Shown one piece after another: positions 1 to 7,347 of a stretch of DNA of 33,588 nucleotides. Both the position numbers and the translations under genes were made by a program. The notes beneath the pieces are model-generated. The model did no database searches, was not told the origin of the DNA, and saw only the letters and a program-made list of their open reading frames with translations. The stretch spans positions 1 to 33,588 of the forward strand of contig JAPSKH010000021.1 in the NCBI GenBank assembly GCA_031177765.1, read 5' to 3'. How positions within the stretch are numbered: position 1 is the stretch's first letter; every line of letters starts with the position of its first letter. The DNA is from Microbacterium sp. (GTDB lineage Bacteria; Actinomycetota; Actinomycetes; Actinomycetales; Microbacteriaceae).

Positions 1-1
1 G

Positions 2-16
2 CGGGCGAGGCGCCCG
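2..16 (-). terminator. Small GC hairpin after aroG, cut by the window edge
   Basis: Positions 2-7 and 11-16 form a 6-bp GC-only stem with a 3-base loop, 5 bases past the aroG stop codon on the minus strand. The window ends at once beyond it, so a T tract cannot be judged. It may be the start of a terminator or chance pairing in GC-rich DNA. Confidence 0.3.
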
Positions 17-21
17 ACGGA

Positions 22-1359
22 TCAGCGCTTCTCGAGCTCCTCGGCCACGAGGAACGCCAGCTCGAGCGACTGCATGTGGTTCAGGCGCGGGTCGCACAGG
101 GACTCGTAGCGCGTCGCGAGGGTCGCCTCGTCGATCATCTCCGAGCCGCCCAGGCACTCCGTCACGTCGTCGCCGGTGAGCTCCACGTGGATGCCGCCCG
201 GGAACGTCCCGACCGCACGGTGCGCCTCGAAGAAGCCGCGCACCTCGTCCACGACGTCGTCGAAGCGACGCGTCTTGTAGCCGGTCGGCGTCGTGATGCC
301 GTTGCCGTGCATCGGGTCGGTGACCCAGAGGGGGGTCGCGCCCGAGTCGCGCACCGCCTCCAGGAGGGGCGGCAGCGCGTCACGGATCTTGCCCGCACCC
401 ATGCGCGTGATGAACGTGAGGCGTCCGGGCTCGCGCTGCGGGTCGAGCTTGTCGATGAGGGCGAGCGCGGTCTCGGGCGTCGTGGTCGGACCGAGCTTCA
501 CACCGATCGGGTTGCGGATCTTCGAGAAGTAGTCCACGTGCGCACCGTCGAGGTCGCGGGTGCGCTCACCGATCCACAGGAAGTGCGCCGAGGTGTTGTA
601 CGGGGTGTTGGTCCGCGAGTCGATGCGCGTCATCGGACGCTCGTAGTCCATCAGCAGGCCTTCGTGGCCGGTGTAGAACTCCACGCGCTTGAGCTCGTCG
701 AAGTCGGCGCCGGCGGCCTCCATGAAACGGATGGCGCGGTCGATCTCGGTCGCCATGCGCTCGTACTGCTGATTGGCGGGGTTCTGCGCGAAGCCCTTGT
801 TCCACGAGTGCACCTCGCGGAGGTCGGCGAAGCCGCCCTGCGTGAACGCGCGGATGAGATTGATGGTCGACGCGGCCGTGTGGTAGCCCTTGAGCAGTCG
901 CTGCGGGTCGGCCTGACGCGACTTCTCGGTGAAGTCGTAGCCGTTGACGATGTCGCCGCGGTACGCCGGCAGCGTCACCTCGCCGCGCGTCTCGGTGTCG
1001 CTCGAGCGGGGCTTGGCGAACTGGCCGGCCATGCGGCCCATCTTCACCACGGGCATCGAGGCGCCGTAGGTCAGCACGACCGCCATCTGCAGCACCGTCT
1101 TGATGCGGTTGCGGATCTGCTCGGCCGTCGCGCCGGCGAACGTCTCGGCGCAGTCGCCGCCCTGCAGCAGGAACGCCTGACCCGACGCGGCGCGCGCCAG
1201 CCGGTCGCGCAGGTTGTCGACCTCGCCGGCGAACACCAGCGGGGGCAGGGTGGCCAGCTCCGCAGACACCTCCGCGACGGCCTCGGCGTCGGGCCACGCC
1301 GGCTGCTGCTTGATGGGCAGAGTCCGCCAGTGGTCGAGCGTGTCGAGGTGCTGAAGCAT
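22..1359 (-). CDS. aroG: Class II 3-deoxy-D-arabino-heptulosonate 7-phosphate synthase
   Basis: 445 aa. This enzyme condenses phosphoenolpyruvate with erythrose 4-phosphate, the first step of the shikimate pathway, in the cytoplasm. The sequence is the plant/actinobacterial class II type, with no resemblance to class I AroF/G/H. Visible family motifs are GGDCAETFAG (metal-ligand Cys at residue 70), KMGRMAGQFAKPRS, the RTRDLDGAHVDYFSKIRNP block, ITRMGAGKI, DPMHGNG and a C-terminal HVELTGDDVTECLGG. Length is close to the roughly 460 aa of the M. tuberculosis enzyme. The ATG at 1359 was chosen because a TAGAAT -10 box ends 6 bases upstream, which suggests a leaderless transcript, and no Shine-Dalgarno is visible. 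plsC and glk lie upstream on the same strand. In mycobacteria the class II enzyme is feedback-regulated with chorismate mutase; no mutase gene is in this window. Confidence 0.97.
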   Translation of the reverse strand: MLQHLDTLDHWRTLPIKQQPAWPDAEAVAEVSAELATLPPLVFAGEVDNLRDRLARAASGQAFLLQGGDCAETFAGATAEQIRNRIKTVLQMAVVLTYGASMPVVKMGRMAGQFAKPRSSDTETRGEVTLPAYRGDIVNGYDFTEKSRQADPQRLLKGYHTAASTINLIRAFTQGGFADLREVHSWNKGFAQNPANQQYERMATEIDRAIRFMEAAGADFDELKRVEFYTGHEGLLMDYERPMTRIDSRTNTPYNTSAHFLWIGERTRDLDGAHVDYFSKIRNPIGVKLGPTTTPETALALIDKLDPQREPGRLTFITRMGAGKIRDALPPLLEAVRDSGATPLWVTDPMHGNGITTPTGYKTRRFDDVVDEVRGFFEAHRAVGTFPGGIHVELTGDDVTECLGGSEMIDEATLATRYESLCDPRLNHMQSLELAFLVAEELEKR

Positions 1360-1365
1360 CCGCTC

Positions 1366-1371
1366 ATTCTA
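1366..1371 (-). promoter_or_regulatory. -10 box for a leaderless aroG transcript
   Basis: TAGAAT on the minus strand with 6 bases between it and the ATG, so the A of ATG is the 7th base after the hexamer, where transcription normally starts. No clear -35 hexamer is seen 17-18 bases upstream. Confidence 0.6.
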
Positions 1372-1421
1372 TCGGCGCCAGCGGACCCTCCGACGCCGCG
1401 TGACGACCGTTCACGCGCCGC

Positions 1422-2111
1422 TCACCGGCGCTTGGTCTTGAGCCTGTCCTTCACGGTCGAGGCGTACACGTCCTCGTACTCCTGCTCCCCCAGCCGCTGC
1501 AGCGCGACCATGATCTCGTCGGTGATGGAGCGCAGGATGTAACGGTCGCCCTCCATCCCGGTGAAGCGCGAGAAGTCGAGCGGCTCGCCGATCACGACGC
1601 CAACGCGAACGATCCGCGGCACGCGGGTTCCGATCGGCATCATGGTGTCGGTGTCCACCATCACGACGGGAACCACCGGCACGCGGGCCTCGAGCGCCAT
1701 GCGCGCGATGCCGGTCCGCCCCCGGTAGAGCTTGCCGTCCGGACTGCGCGTCCCCTCCGGGTAGATCCCCAGCAGATCGCCGCGTCCGAGCACCTGCAGC
1801 CCCGTATTGAGGGATGCCTCGGACGCCTTGCCGCCGGACCTGTCGATCGGCAGCTGTCCGGTGGCTTTGAAGAAGACGCGCGTCGCCCAGCCCTTGAGCC
1901 CCTTGCCGGTGAAGTAGTCGCTCTTGGCGAGGAAGGCGACGGGCCGGTCGATCATCAGCGGCAGGAAGACCGAGTCGACGAAGGAGAGGTGGTTGCTGGC
2001 GAGGATCGCCGCACCCTCCGCGGGGACGTTGCGACGGCCGACGATCCACGGGCGCCAGATCGCCTTCACGATCGGGCCGATCACCACGTACTTCATCAGC
2101 CAGTAGAACAT
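1422..2111 (-). CDS. plsC: 1-acyl-sn-glycerol-3-phosphate acyltransferase family protein
   Basis: 229 aa. Family members transfer an acyl chain from acyl-CoA or acyl-ACP to lysophosphatidate or a related lysolipid at the inner face of the membrane. The catalytic HxxxxD motif is at residues 41-46 (NHLSFVDS), the phosphate-binding block YPEGTRSPDG is at 117-126, and GRTGIARMAL follows. The N-terminal 20 residues are hydrophobic and probably membrane-associated. The ATG lies 3 bases after the glk stop codon, and GAGGAG at the end of glk serves as its ribosome binding site, so the two genes are very likely co-transcribed and translationally coupled. The exact acyl acceptor cannot be read from sequence. 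In Mycobacterium and Corynebacterium a PlsC paralogue sits in the same aroG neighbourhood. Confidence 0.9.
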   Translation of the reverse strand: MFYWLMKYVVIGPIVKAIWRPWIVGRRNVPAEGAAILASNHLSFVDSVFLPLMIDRPVAFLAKSDYFTGKGLKGWATRVFFKATGQLPIDRSGGKASEASLNTGLQVLGRGDLLGIYPEGTRSPDGKLYRGRTGIARMALEARVPVVPVVMVDTDTMMPIGTRVPRIVRVGVVIGEPLDFSRFTGMEGDRYILRSITDEIMVALQRLGEQEYEDVYASTVKDRLKTKRR

Positions 2112-2114
2112 CGC

Positions 2115-3050
2115 CTACTCCTCCGTGCCCGCCAGGTCGGCGGCGCCGATGAGGCCGGCGTCGTTGCCGAGCTCGGCGATGACGAACTCGGCGACGGGAC
2201 GATCCCCGTACCCCGGAAGCGATGTCTCGTACGCGATGCGGACGGGCTCGAGCAGGTCGTCGCCCAGCTGGGCGACGCCGCCGCCGATCACGAACAGCTC
2301 GGGGTCGAGGACGGCCTGGAACCCGCCGCAGGCCTCGCCGAGCGCCGTGGCCACACGGCGCAGGGCTTCGATCGCCCCTTCGTCGCCCGCCAGGACGAGG
2401 CGGGACACCGCCGGGCCGCTGATCGTGCCCTTCTCCGCGCGGACTGCCGCCAGGCCCGCGCCGATCCCGCCCGCGTCGGCGATCGCGTTCGCTTCGCGCT
2501 GCAGGGCTCGGCCGGACGCATACTGCTCCAGGCATCCGTTCTGCCCGCATCCGCACGGCAGGCCGTCGCGGATGAAGCGCATGTGACCGAGTTCGGCGCC
2601 GATCCCGTGACCGCCGCGGAACAGCTGCCCGTCGCTCACGATCGCGCCGCCGACGCCTGTCCCCATGGTCAGCATCACCATGCTGTCGGCATTGCGCGCC
2701 GCGCCGAAGCGGAACTCCGCCCACCCGGCGGCGTTGGCGTCGTTCTCGATCGTCACAGGCAGGTCGATCCCCTGCTCCAGGACCGCCTGAAGCGGCTCGT
2801 TGCGCCACGCGATGTTGGGCGCGTGGATCACCGTCGCCCGGTCGCGGTCGATGAACCCCGCGGCGGCGACGCCGACGGCTGACACCCCGTGGTGCGATCC
2901 GAGGTGGCGGGCCATGTCGATGACCGCGCCTGCAAGCTGGGCGGTGTCGGTGGGCGTATCGACGCGCAGCTTCTCGAGGATGCGCCCCTCCGGGTCGACG
3001 ACACCTCCGGCGATCTTCGTTCCACCGATGTCGATCCCGACCTTGAGCAC
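2115..3050 (-). CDS. glk: ROK-family glucokinase
   Basis: 311 aa. It phosphorylates glucose to glucose 6-phosphate, most likely with ATP; some actinobacterial relatives also use polyphosphate. The N-terminal phosphate-binding motif is GIDIGGTK (residues 5-12), the catalytic Asp is in ENDANAAG (Asp104), and the ROK zinc site is His157 with Cys166, Cys168 and Cys173 in CGCGQNGCLEQYASG. The reading frame stays open upstream to 3233, but the GTG at 3050 is the convincing start. It begins directly with LKVGIDIGG and has a strong GGAGGGGA ribosome binding site 5 bases upstream, while the upstream extension matches nothing in the family. It is divergent from the acyl-CoA ligase gene and heads a unit with plsC. 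Confidence 0.95.
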   Translation of the reverse strand: MLKVGIDIGGTKIAGGVVDPEGRILEKLRVDTPTDTAQLAGAVIDMARHLGSHHGVSAVGVAAAGFIDRDRATVIHAPNIAWRNEPLQAVLEQGIDLPVTIENDANAAGWAEFRFGAARNADSMVMLTMGTGVGGAIVSDGQLFRGGHGIGAELGHMRFIRDGLPCGCGQNGCLEQYASGRALQREANAIADAGGIGAGLAAVRAEKGTISGPAVSRLVLAGDEGAIEALRRVATALGEACGGFQAVLDPELFVIGGGVAQLGDDLLEPVRIAYETSLPGYGDRPVAEFVIAELGNDAGLIGAADLAGTEE

Positions 3051-3091
3051 CGCACTCCCCTCCGCTCGACGCGCGCGCGACGGCGGGTTGC

Positions 3092-3097
3092 ATTCTA
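3092..3097 (-). promoter_or_regulatory. -10 box for glk
   Basis: TAGAAT on the minus strand; the expected start site near 3085 would give a leader of about 35 bases carrying the GGAGGGGA ribosome binding site. No clear -35 box is seen. Confidence 0.55.
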
Positions 3098-3148
3098 TCC
3101 AGGCACGACGCGTCCACACCGCTCTGCAGCCTCCGTGGCCGGTCCCAT

Positions 3149-3154
3149 TAGACT
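3149..3154 (+). promoter_or_regulatory. -10 box for the acyl-CoA ligase gene
   Basis: TAGACT on the plus strand, about 50 bases before the GTG start. It leaves a leader of about 44 bases with GAAGGAG at 3193-3199. With the glk -10 box it makes 3051-3204 a compact divergent promoter region. Confidence 0.45.
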
Positions 3155-3204
3155 CACATGAGATCCACCCGAGATGCAGTCGTTCCGGTACCGAAGGAGT
3201 TGCC

Positions 3205-5031
3205 GTGGTCCAATTCGAAGTCCCCGCCGTCATCCCCGCCGATCCTCAGGCGAACATCACGGATCTGCTCGTCGAGCGCGTGAAGGCGACGCCCGACCGG
3301 CCGCTGTTCGGCGTGCCGGACGGCGACGGCTGGCGCGACATCACGGCCGCGGAGTTCCAGGAGCAGGTGATCGCCCTGGCGAAGGGCTTCGTCGCCGCAG
3401 GCATCGAGCCGGGCGACAAGGTCGGGTTCGTGGCCCGCACCACCTACGACTGGACGCGCGTGGACTTCGCGCTCTTCTATGCCGGGGCCGTGATGGTGCC
3501 GATCTACGAGACGAGCTCACCCGCGCAGCTGCAATGGAACCTGTCCGACTCGGGCGCCGTCGCGGTCATCACCGAGTCGGCCGAGCACACCGCGCGGCTC
3601 GAAGAGGTCCGCGGGGACCTTCCCCTCATCCGGTCCGCCTGGGAGATGCATCGCGGCGATCTGGACCGCCTCATCGAGCAGGGCGCATCGGTCGCGGACG
3701 ACGAGATCGAGCGCCGGCGCAACATCGCCAACGGCGCCGACATCGCCACGCTCATCTACACCTCGGGCTCGACGGGGCGCCCGAAGGGCTGCGTTCTCAC
3801 CCACAGCAACTTCGTCGAGCTCACCCGCAACTCCGCGAGGGCGCTGCACGAGGTGGTCGAGACGCCCGGGGCATCGACGCTCCTGTTCATCACCGCCGCT
3901 CACGTCTTCGCGCGGTTCATCTCGATCCTCAACGTCCACGCGGGCGTCAAGACCGGACACCAGCCGGACACCAAGCAGCTGCTGCCCGCGCTGGGGTCGT
4001 TCCAGCCGACGTTCCTCCTCGCCGTCCCGCGCGTGTTCGAGAAGGTCTACAACTCGGCCGAGCAGAAGGCCGAGGCGGGTGGCAAGGGCAAGATCTTCCG
4101 CGCCGCCGCACACACCGCGATCGAGCACTCGAGCCTGCTGCAGGACGGCAAGAAGGTGCCGCTGGGCACCCGCCTGAAGTTCGTGCTGTTCGACAAGCTC
4201 GTCTACTCCAAGCTCCGCGCCGCCATGGGCGGCCGCGTGACGTACGCCGTGTCGGGCTCGGCGCCGCTCGGGCCGCGCCTGGGCCACTTCTTCCACAGCC
4301 TGGGTGTGACCATCCTCGAGGGCTACGGCCTGACCGAGACGACGGCGCCGGCGTCGGTGAACCTCGCGAACAAGTCCAAGATCGGCACCGTGGGCCCCGC
4401 TCTCCCGGGCGTCGGCATCCGACTCGCCGACGACGGCGAGATCGAGGTGCGCGGCATCAACGTGTTCAAGGAGTACTGGCGCAATCCCGAGGCGACCGCC
4501 GCCGCCTTCGACGGCGACTGGTTCAAGACCGGCGACATCGGCTCGTTCGACGACGAGGGCTTCCTCACGATCACCGGCCGGAAGAAGGAGATCATCGTCA
4601 CCGCAGGCGGCAAGAACGTCGCCCCTGCGGCGCTGGAGGACCCGATCCGCGCGAACCCGATCGTCGGTCAGGTCGTGGTCGTGGGCGATCAGAAGCCGTT
4701 CATCTCGGCGCTGGTGACGCTCGACCCCGAGATGCTGCCGACCTGGCTGTCCAACAACGGCCTGCCCGCCGACATGCCGCTGGCCGAGGCAGCGAAGAAC
4801 GAAACGGTGCGCGCCGAGGTGCAGCGCGCGGTCGACGAGGCCAACACGCACGTCTCGCGCGCCGAATCGATCCGCAAGTTCACGATCCTGCCCAGCGAGT
4901 GGACCGAGGCGAGCGGTCACCTGACGCCCAAGATGAGCATCAAGCGGAACGTCATCCTCGAGGACTTCGCCTCGCAGATCGACGAGATCTACGCCACCCC
5001 GGTGAACACCTCCAACGTCTCGCTGCCGTAA
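3205..5031 (+). CDS. Long-chain fatty acid-CoA ligase (FadD15-like AMP-dependent synthetase)
   Basis: 608 aa. Enzymes of this family activate a fatty acid with ATP to an acyl-adenylate and then to acyl-CoA. The ATP/AMP-binding P-loop TLIYTSGSTGRPKG, the adenylate motif YGLTETTAPA, the TGD motif in WFKTGDIG and the hinge plus C-terminal lysine region GRKKEIIVTAGGKNVAP are all present in the usual order. Length fits the 600-aa FACS subclass represented by M. tuberculosis FadD15. The frame is open back to 2800, but GTG 3205 has GAAGGAG 5 bases upstream and gives a normal N-terminus, so it was chosen. Chain-length preference cannot be read. It is divergent from glk; the aroG, plsC, glk and fadD set is a known actinobacterial neighbourhood, which supports a housekeeping role in lipid metabolism. 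Confidence 0.93.
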   Translation: MVQFEVPAVIPADPQANITDLLVERVKATPDRPLFGVPDGDGWRDITAAEFQEQVIALAKGFVAAGIEPGDKVGFVARTTYDWTRVDFALFYAGAVMVPIYETSSPAQLQWNLSDSGAVAVITESAEHTARLEEVRGDLPLIRSAWEMHRGDLDRLIEQGASVADDEIERRRNIANGADIATLIYTSGSTGRPKGCVLTHSNFVELTRNSARALHEVVETPGASTLLFITAAHVFARFISILNVHAGVKTGHQPDTKQLLPALGSFQPTFLLAVPRVFEKVYNSAEQKAEAGGKGKIFRAAAHTAIEHSSLLQDGKKVPLGTRLKFVLFDKLVYSKLRAAMGGRVTYAVSGSAPLGPRLGHFFHSLGVTILEGYGLTETTAPASVNLANKSKIGTVGPALPGVGIRLADDGEIEVRGINVFKEYWRNPEATAAAFDGDWFKTGDIGSFDDEGFLTITGRKKEIIVTAGGKNVAPAALEDPIRANPIVGQVVVVGDQKPFISALVTLDPEMLPTWLSNNGLPADMPLAEAAKNETVRAEVQRAVDEANTHVSRAESIRKFTILPSEWTEASGHLTPKMSIKRNVILEDFASQIDEIYATPVNTSNVSLP

Positions 5032-5044
5032 CGCGATCGCCGTC

Positions 5045-5102
5045 GTCGAGCGGGCGGAGCGAACGGAGCGCCTCGCGTTCTGCCTCGCTCCGCCCGCTCG
5101 AC
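5045..5102. terminator. Perfect 18-bp inverted repeat, probable bidirectional terminator
   Basis: Positions 5045-5062 and 5085-5102 are exact reverse complements (arm GTCGAGCGGGCGGAGCGA) with a 22-base loop. It lies between the convergent acyl-CoA ligase and deformylase genes, where a two-way terminator is expected. No long T run follows. The GGAGCGAACGGAGCG-like core looks like a dispersed palindromic intergenic repeat, which is an inference. Confidence 0.7.
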
Positions 5103-5118
5103 CTCGACACGCGCCGGG

Positions 5119-5610
5119 TCAGAACCAGTCGGACTCGCGGATCTCCCGCATCGCCACGCGGCGCTCCTCGGGACTGAGACGCTCGAGATACAGGATGCCG
5201 TCGAGGTGGTCGGTCTCGTGCTGCAGGGCCTGCGCGAGCAGCCCCTCCCCCTCCAGGACCAGCTCGTTGCCGTCGAGGTCGATGCCGACGACTTTGGCAC
5301 GCGGGTACCGGATCGCGTCGTGCCAAAGCCCCGGGACGGACAGGCATCCCTCTCCGATCGCCTCGGGCTCGCCCGAGACCTCCGCGAGCACGGGGTTGAT
5401 CACGTAGCCGATGTCGCCGTCGATGTTGTAGCTGAACGCTCGCAGCCCGACGCCGATCTGCGGCGCAGCGACGCCCGCGCGACCGGGCAGTTCGACGGTG
5501 TCGAGCAAATCGCGCACGAGGGCGCGCACGCCGTCGTCGATCTCGTTGATGGGCGCGCTGACGGACTTGAGGACAGGGTCGCCGAAGAGGCGGATGGAAC
5601 GTACCGTCAC
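5119..5610 (-). CDS. def: Peptide deformylase
   Basis: 163 aa. It removes the formyl group from the N-terminal Met of new proteins as they leave the ribosome. All three family motifs are visible: GVAAPQIG (46-53), EGCLSVPG (87-94, metal ligand Cys89) and HETDHLDG (131-138, metal ligands His131 and His135 with catalytic Glu132). Length is normal. The GTG start lies 8 bases after the stop of the upstream MinD-like gene and has a weak GAGG ribosome binding site, so it is probably the last gene of the pyc-MinD-def unit. Actinobacteria often carry two deformylases; whether this is the main one cannot be judged here. Confidence 0.96.
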   Translation of the reverse strand: MTVRSIRLFGDPVLKSVSAPINEIDDGVRALVRDLLDTVELPGRAGVAAPQIGVGLRAFSYNIDGDIGYVINPVLAEVSGEPEAIGEGCLSVPGLWHDAIRYPRAKVVGIDLDGNELVLEGEGLLAQALQHETDHLDGILYLERLSPEERRVAMREIRESDWF

Positions 5611-5618
5611 GGGACGCC

Positions 5619-7292
5619 TCAGGCCGCCGACGCGAGCGATCGAAGGCCCTCGACGACCGTGGCCGCGAGCTCTCGTGCCGCCTGACGCGTGGCCGGCTGC
5701 AGGTCCCGGAACACGATCGCGCTTCCGGCGGCGATCTGCGGGTCGTACGGCATCCGGACCACCGCGCGGACGCGCGTGCGGAAATGCGACTCCAGCTCAT
5801 CGAGCCGCACCGGCGGGCTGCCGGGGCGGGCGTTGTTGAGCACCACCACGGCGCCGCGCACCTTGTCGGCGTAGCCGTTCGTCTCGAGCCACGTCAGCGT
5901 CTCCGAGGCGAGGCGCGCTTCGTCGACGCTGAGACCGGCGACGATGACGAGCTGGTCGGCCAGGTCCAGCGTCGCACCCATCACCGAGTGCACGATGCCG
6001 GTGCCGGTGTCGGTCAGCACGATCGAGTAGTAGTGCGCGGCGAGGGCGGCGACCTGGCGGTAGTCCACGTCGTTGAACGCCTCCGACACGCGCGGGTCGG
6101 CGTCGGACGAGACGATGTCCAGGCGCGTCTCGTCGCGGGCGACGATGTTGGACAGGTTGTTGAAGCCGACGACCTCGCCGCTGGAGCGGATGAGGTCGCG
6201 CACCGTCTTGCCGCTCGCGCGCGAGATGCGCTCGGCGAGGGTGCCGCGGTCCGGGTTGGCGTCGACGGCGATCACGCGGTCGTCCCGCGCATCGGCGAGG
6301 GCCATGCCCATCAGCGTGGTGATGGTCGTCTTACCCACACCGCCCTTGCGGGAGAGCACCGGCACGAACCGCGCGCCGCCGTTCAGGGGTGCCGCGATGC
6401 GCTGATCGAGCTCCTTGCGCGCGCGTGCGCGCTTGCTGTCGCCGAGATTGATCCGGTGGCCCGAGATGGAGTACAGCAGGTGCTGCCACAGCCCCTCGGG
6501 CTCCGAGCGGACGACGTGGTGCGGGTCGAGCAGGCGGTCGGCGGTGAGGAGGTCGGCGGTCTCGCGGTCGGCCTCGAACTCGCCCAGCCGCTTGGAGGTC
6601 AGCGTGACGTCGGGGCGTGCCGGGGCGCGCTCGACGGCGGAGTCCGGCTGCGGGATGGCACCGGGGACGCTTTCATGACGCGCGGCGGACGCACGCCGAG
6701 CGGCGGGCGCCGGGGCGGGGGCTGCGACGGCGGTCTCGGCGGGCGCGGGGGCTGCGACCTCCGGGACGGATGCCTCGGCATCGTCGCCGGCGGGAGTGGA
6801 CGCGTCCATCGGCTCCTCCTCGGCGTGGTCGAATCCAGTGTCGCCGTCCGCCGCGGCGGCGTCCACCACTTCGTCGGTCCCGAACTCGTCGTTGCCGAAC
6901 CCGCGGGCGTCCTCGACGTCGTCGACCACCTCATCGGCGTCGGCGATGTCCTCGACGGCGTACTCCACCGGCCGCGCGTCCCCCTCGATGGTCCAGTCCT
7001 CCAGCGGAGAGTCGGCGACGATCTCGGCCTCGGCGGTCTCGGCGGGGAGGTCGACGACGAACGGCACGCCGTCCTCGATCGCCTCCGCCGGGATCTCCAC
7101 GACGAAGGGCACCTCGCCGTCGATCACCGCGTCGTCGTCGAGGTCGTCGTCCTCGTCGCCGGGAAGCTCGACGTTGACCTGCGCCGTCGCACCCCCGAGG
7201 ATGCCGAGTCCGGTCGTGTCGACGCTTCCGGTATCGGAGAGCACGCCGTTCTCGGGCTCGTCGGGCGTGTGGTCAGGGTGGTCGGGCGTCAC
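5619..7292 (-). CDS. MinD/ParA-family ATPase with long acidic, Ala/Pro-rich N-terminus (EspI-like)
   Basis: 557 aa. The C-terminal 250 residues are a SIMIBI-class ATPase with the deviant Walker A motif KGGVGKTT (about 316-323), the [17 protein letters not shown] switch region and [12 protein letters not shown]. The first 235 residues are low-complexity, first strongly acidic and then Ala/Pro-rich, and probably disordered. An approximate internal repeat, [14 protein letters not shown] / [14 protein letters not shown], lies near residues 61-89. A short basic segment before the ATPase ([17 protein letters not shown]) resembles the region preceding the ATPase in EspI of ESX-1 loci. An in-frame GTG at 7343 is possible, but the GTG at 7292 has GGAG at a good distance and was chosen. 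The gene lies between pyc and def on the same strand. Function is not known; a role in positioning or secretion regulation is only an inference. Confidence 0.8.
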   Translation of the reverse strand: MTPDHPDHTPDEPENGVLSDTGSVDTTGLGILGGATAQVNVELPGDEDDDLDDDAVIDGEVPFVVEIPAEAIEDGVPFVVDLPAETAEAEIVADSPLEDWTIEGDARPVEYAVEDIADADEVVDDVEDARGFGNDEFGTDEVVDAAAADGDTGFDHAEEEPMDASTPAGDDAEASVPEVAAPAPAETAVAAPAPAPAARRASAARHESVPGAIPQPDSAVERAPARPDVTLTSKRLGEFEADRETADLLTADRLLDPHHVVRSEPEGLWQHLLYSISGHRINLGDSKRARARKELDQRIAAPLNGGARFVPVLSRKGGVGKTTITTLMGMALADARDDRVIAVDANPDRGTLAERISRASGKTVRDLIRSSGEVVGFNNLSNIVARDETRLDIVSSDADPRVSEAFNDVDYRQVAALAAHYYSIVLTDTGTGIVHSVMGATLDLADQLVIVAGLSVDEARLASETLTWLETNGYADKVRGAVVVLNNARPGSPPVRLDELESHFRTRVRAVVRMPYDPQIAAGSAIVFRDLQPATRQAARELAATVVEGLRSLASAA

Positions 7293-7347
7293 AGCGTGGT
7301 TCTCCAGTGCAGACGGCGGTTTCGGGCGGGTGCCGCGCTGCACAAGG

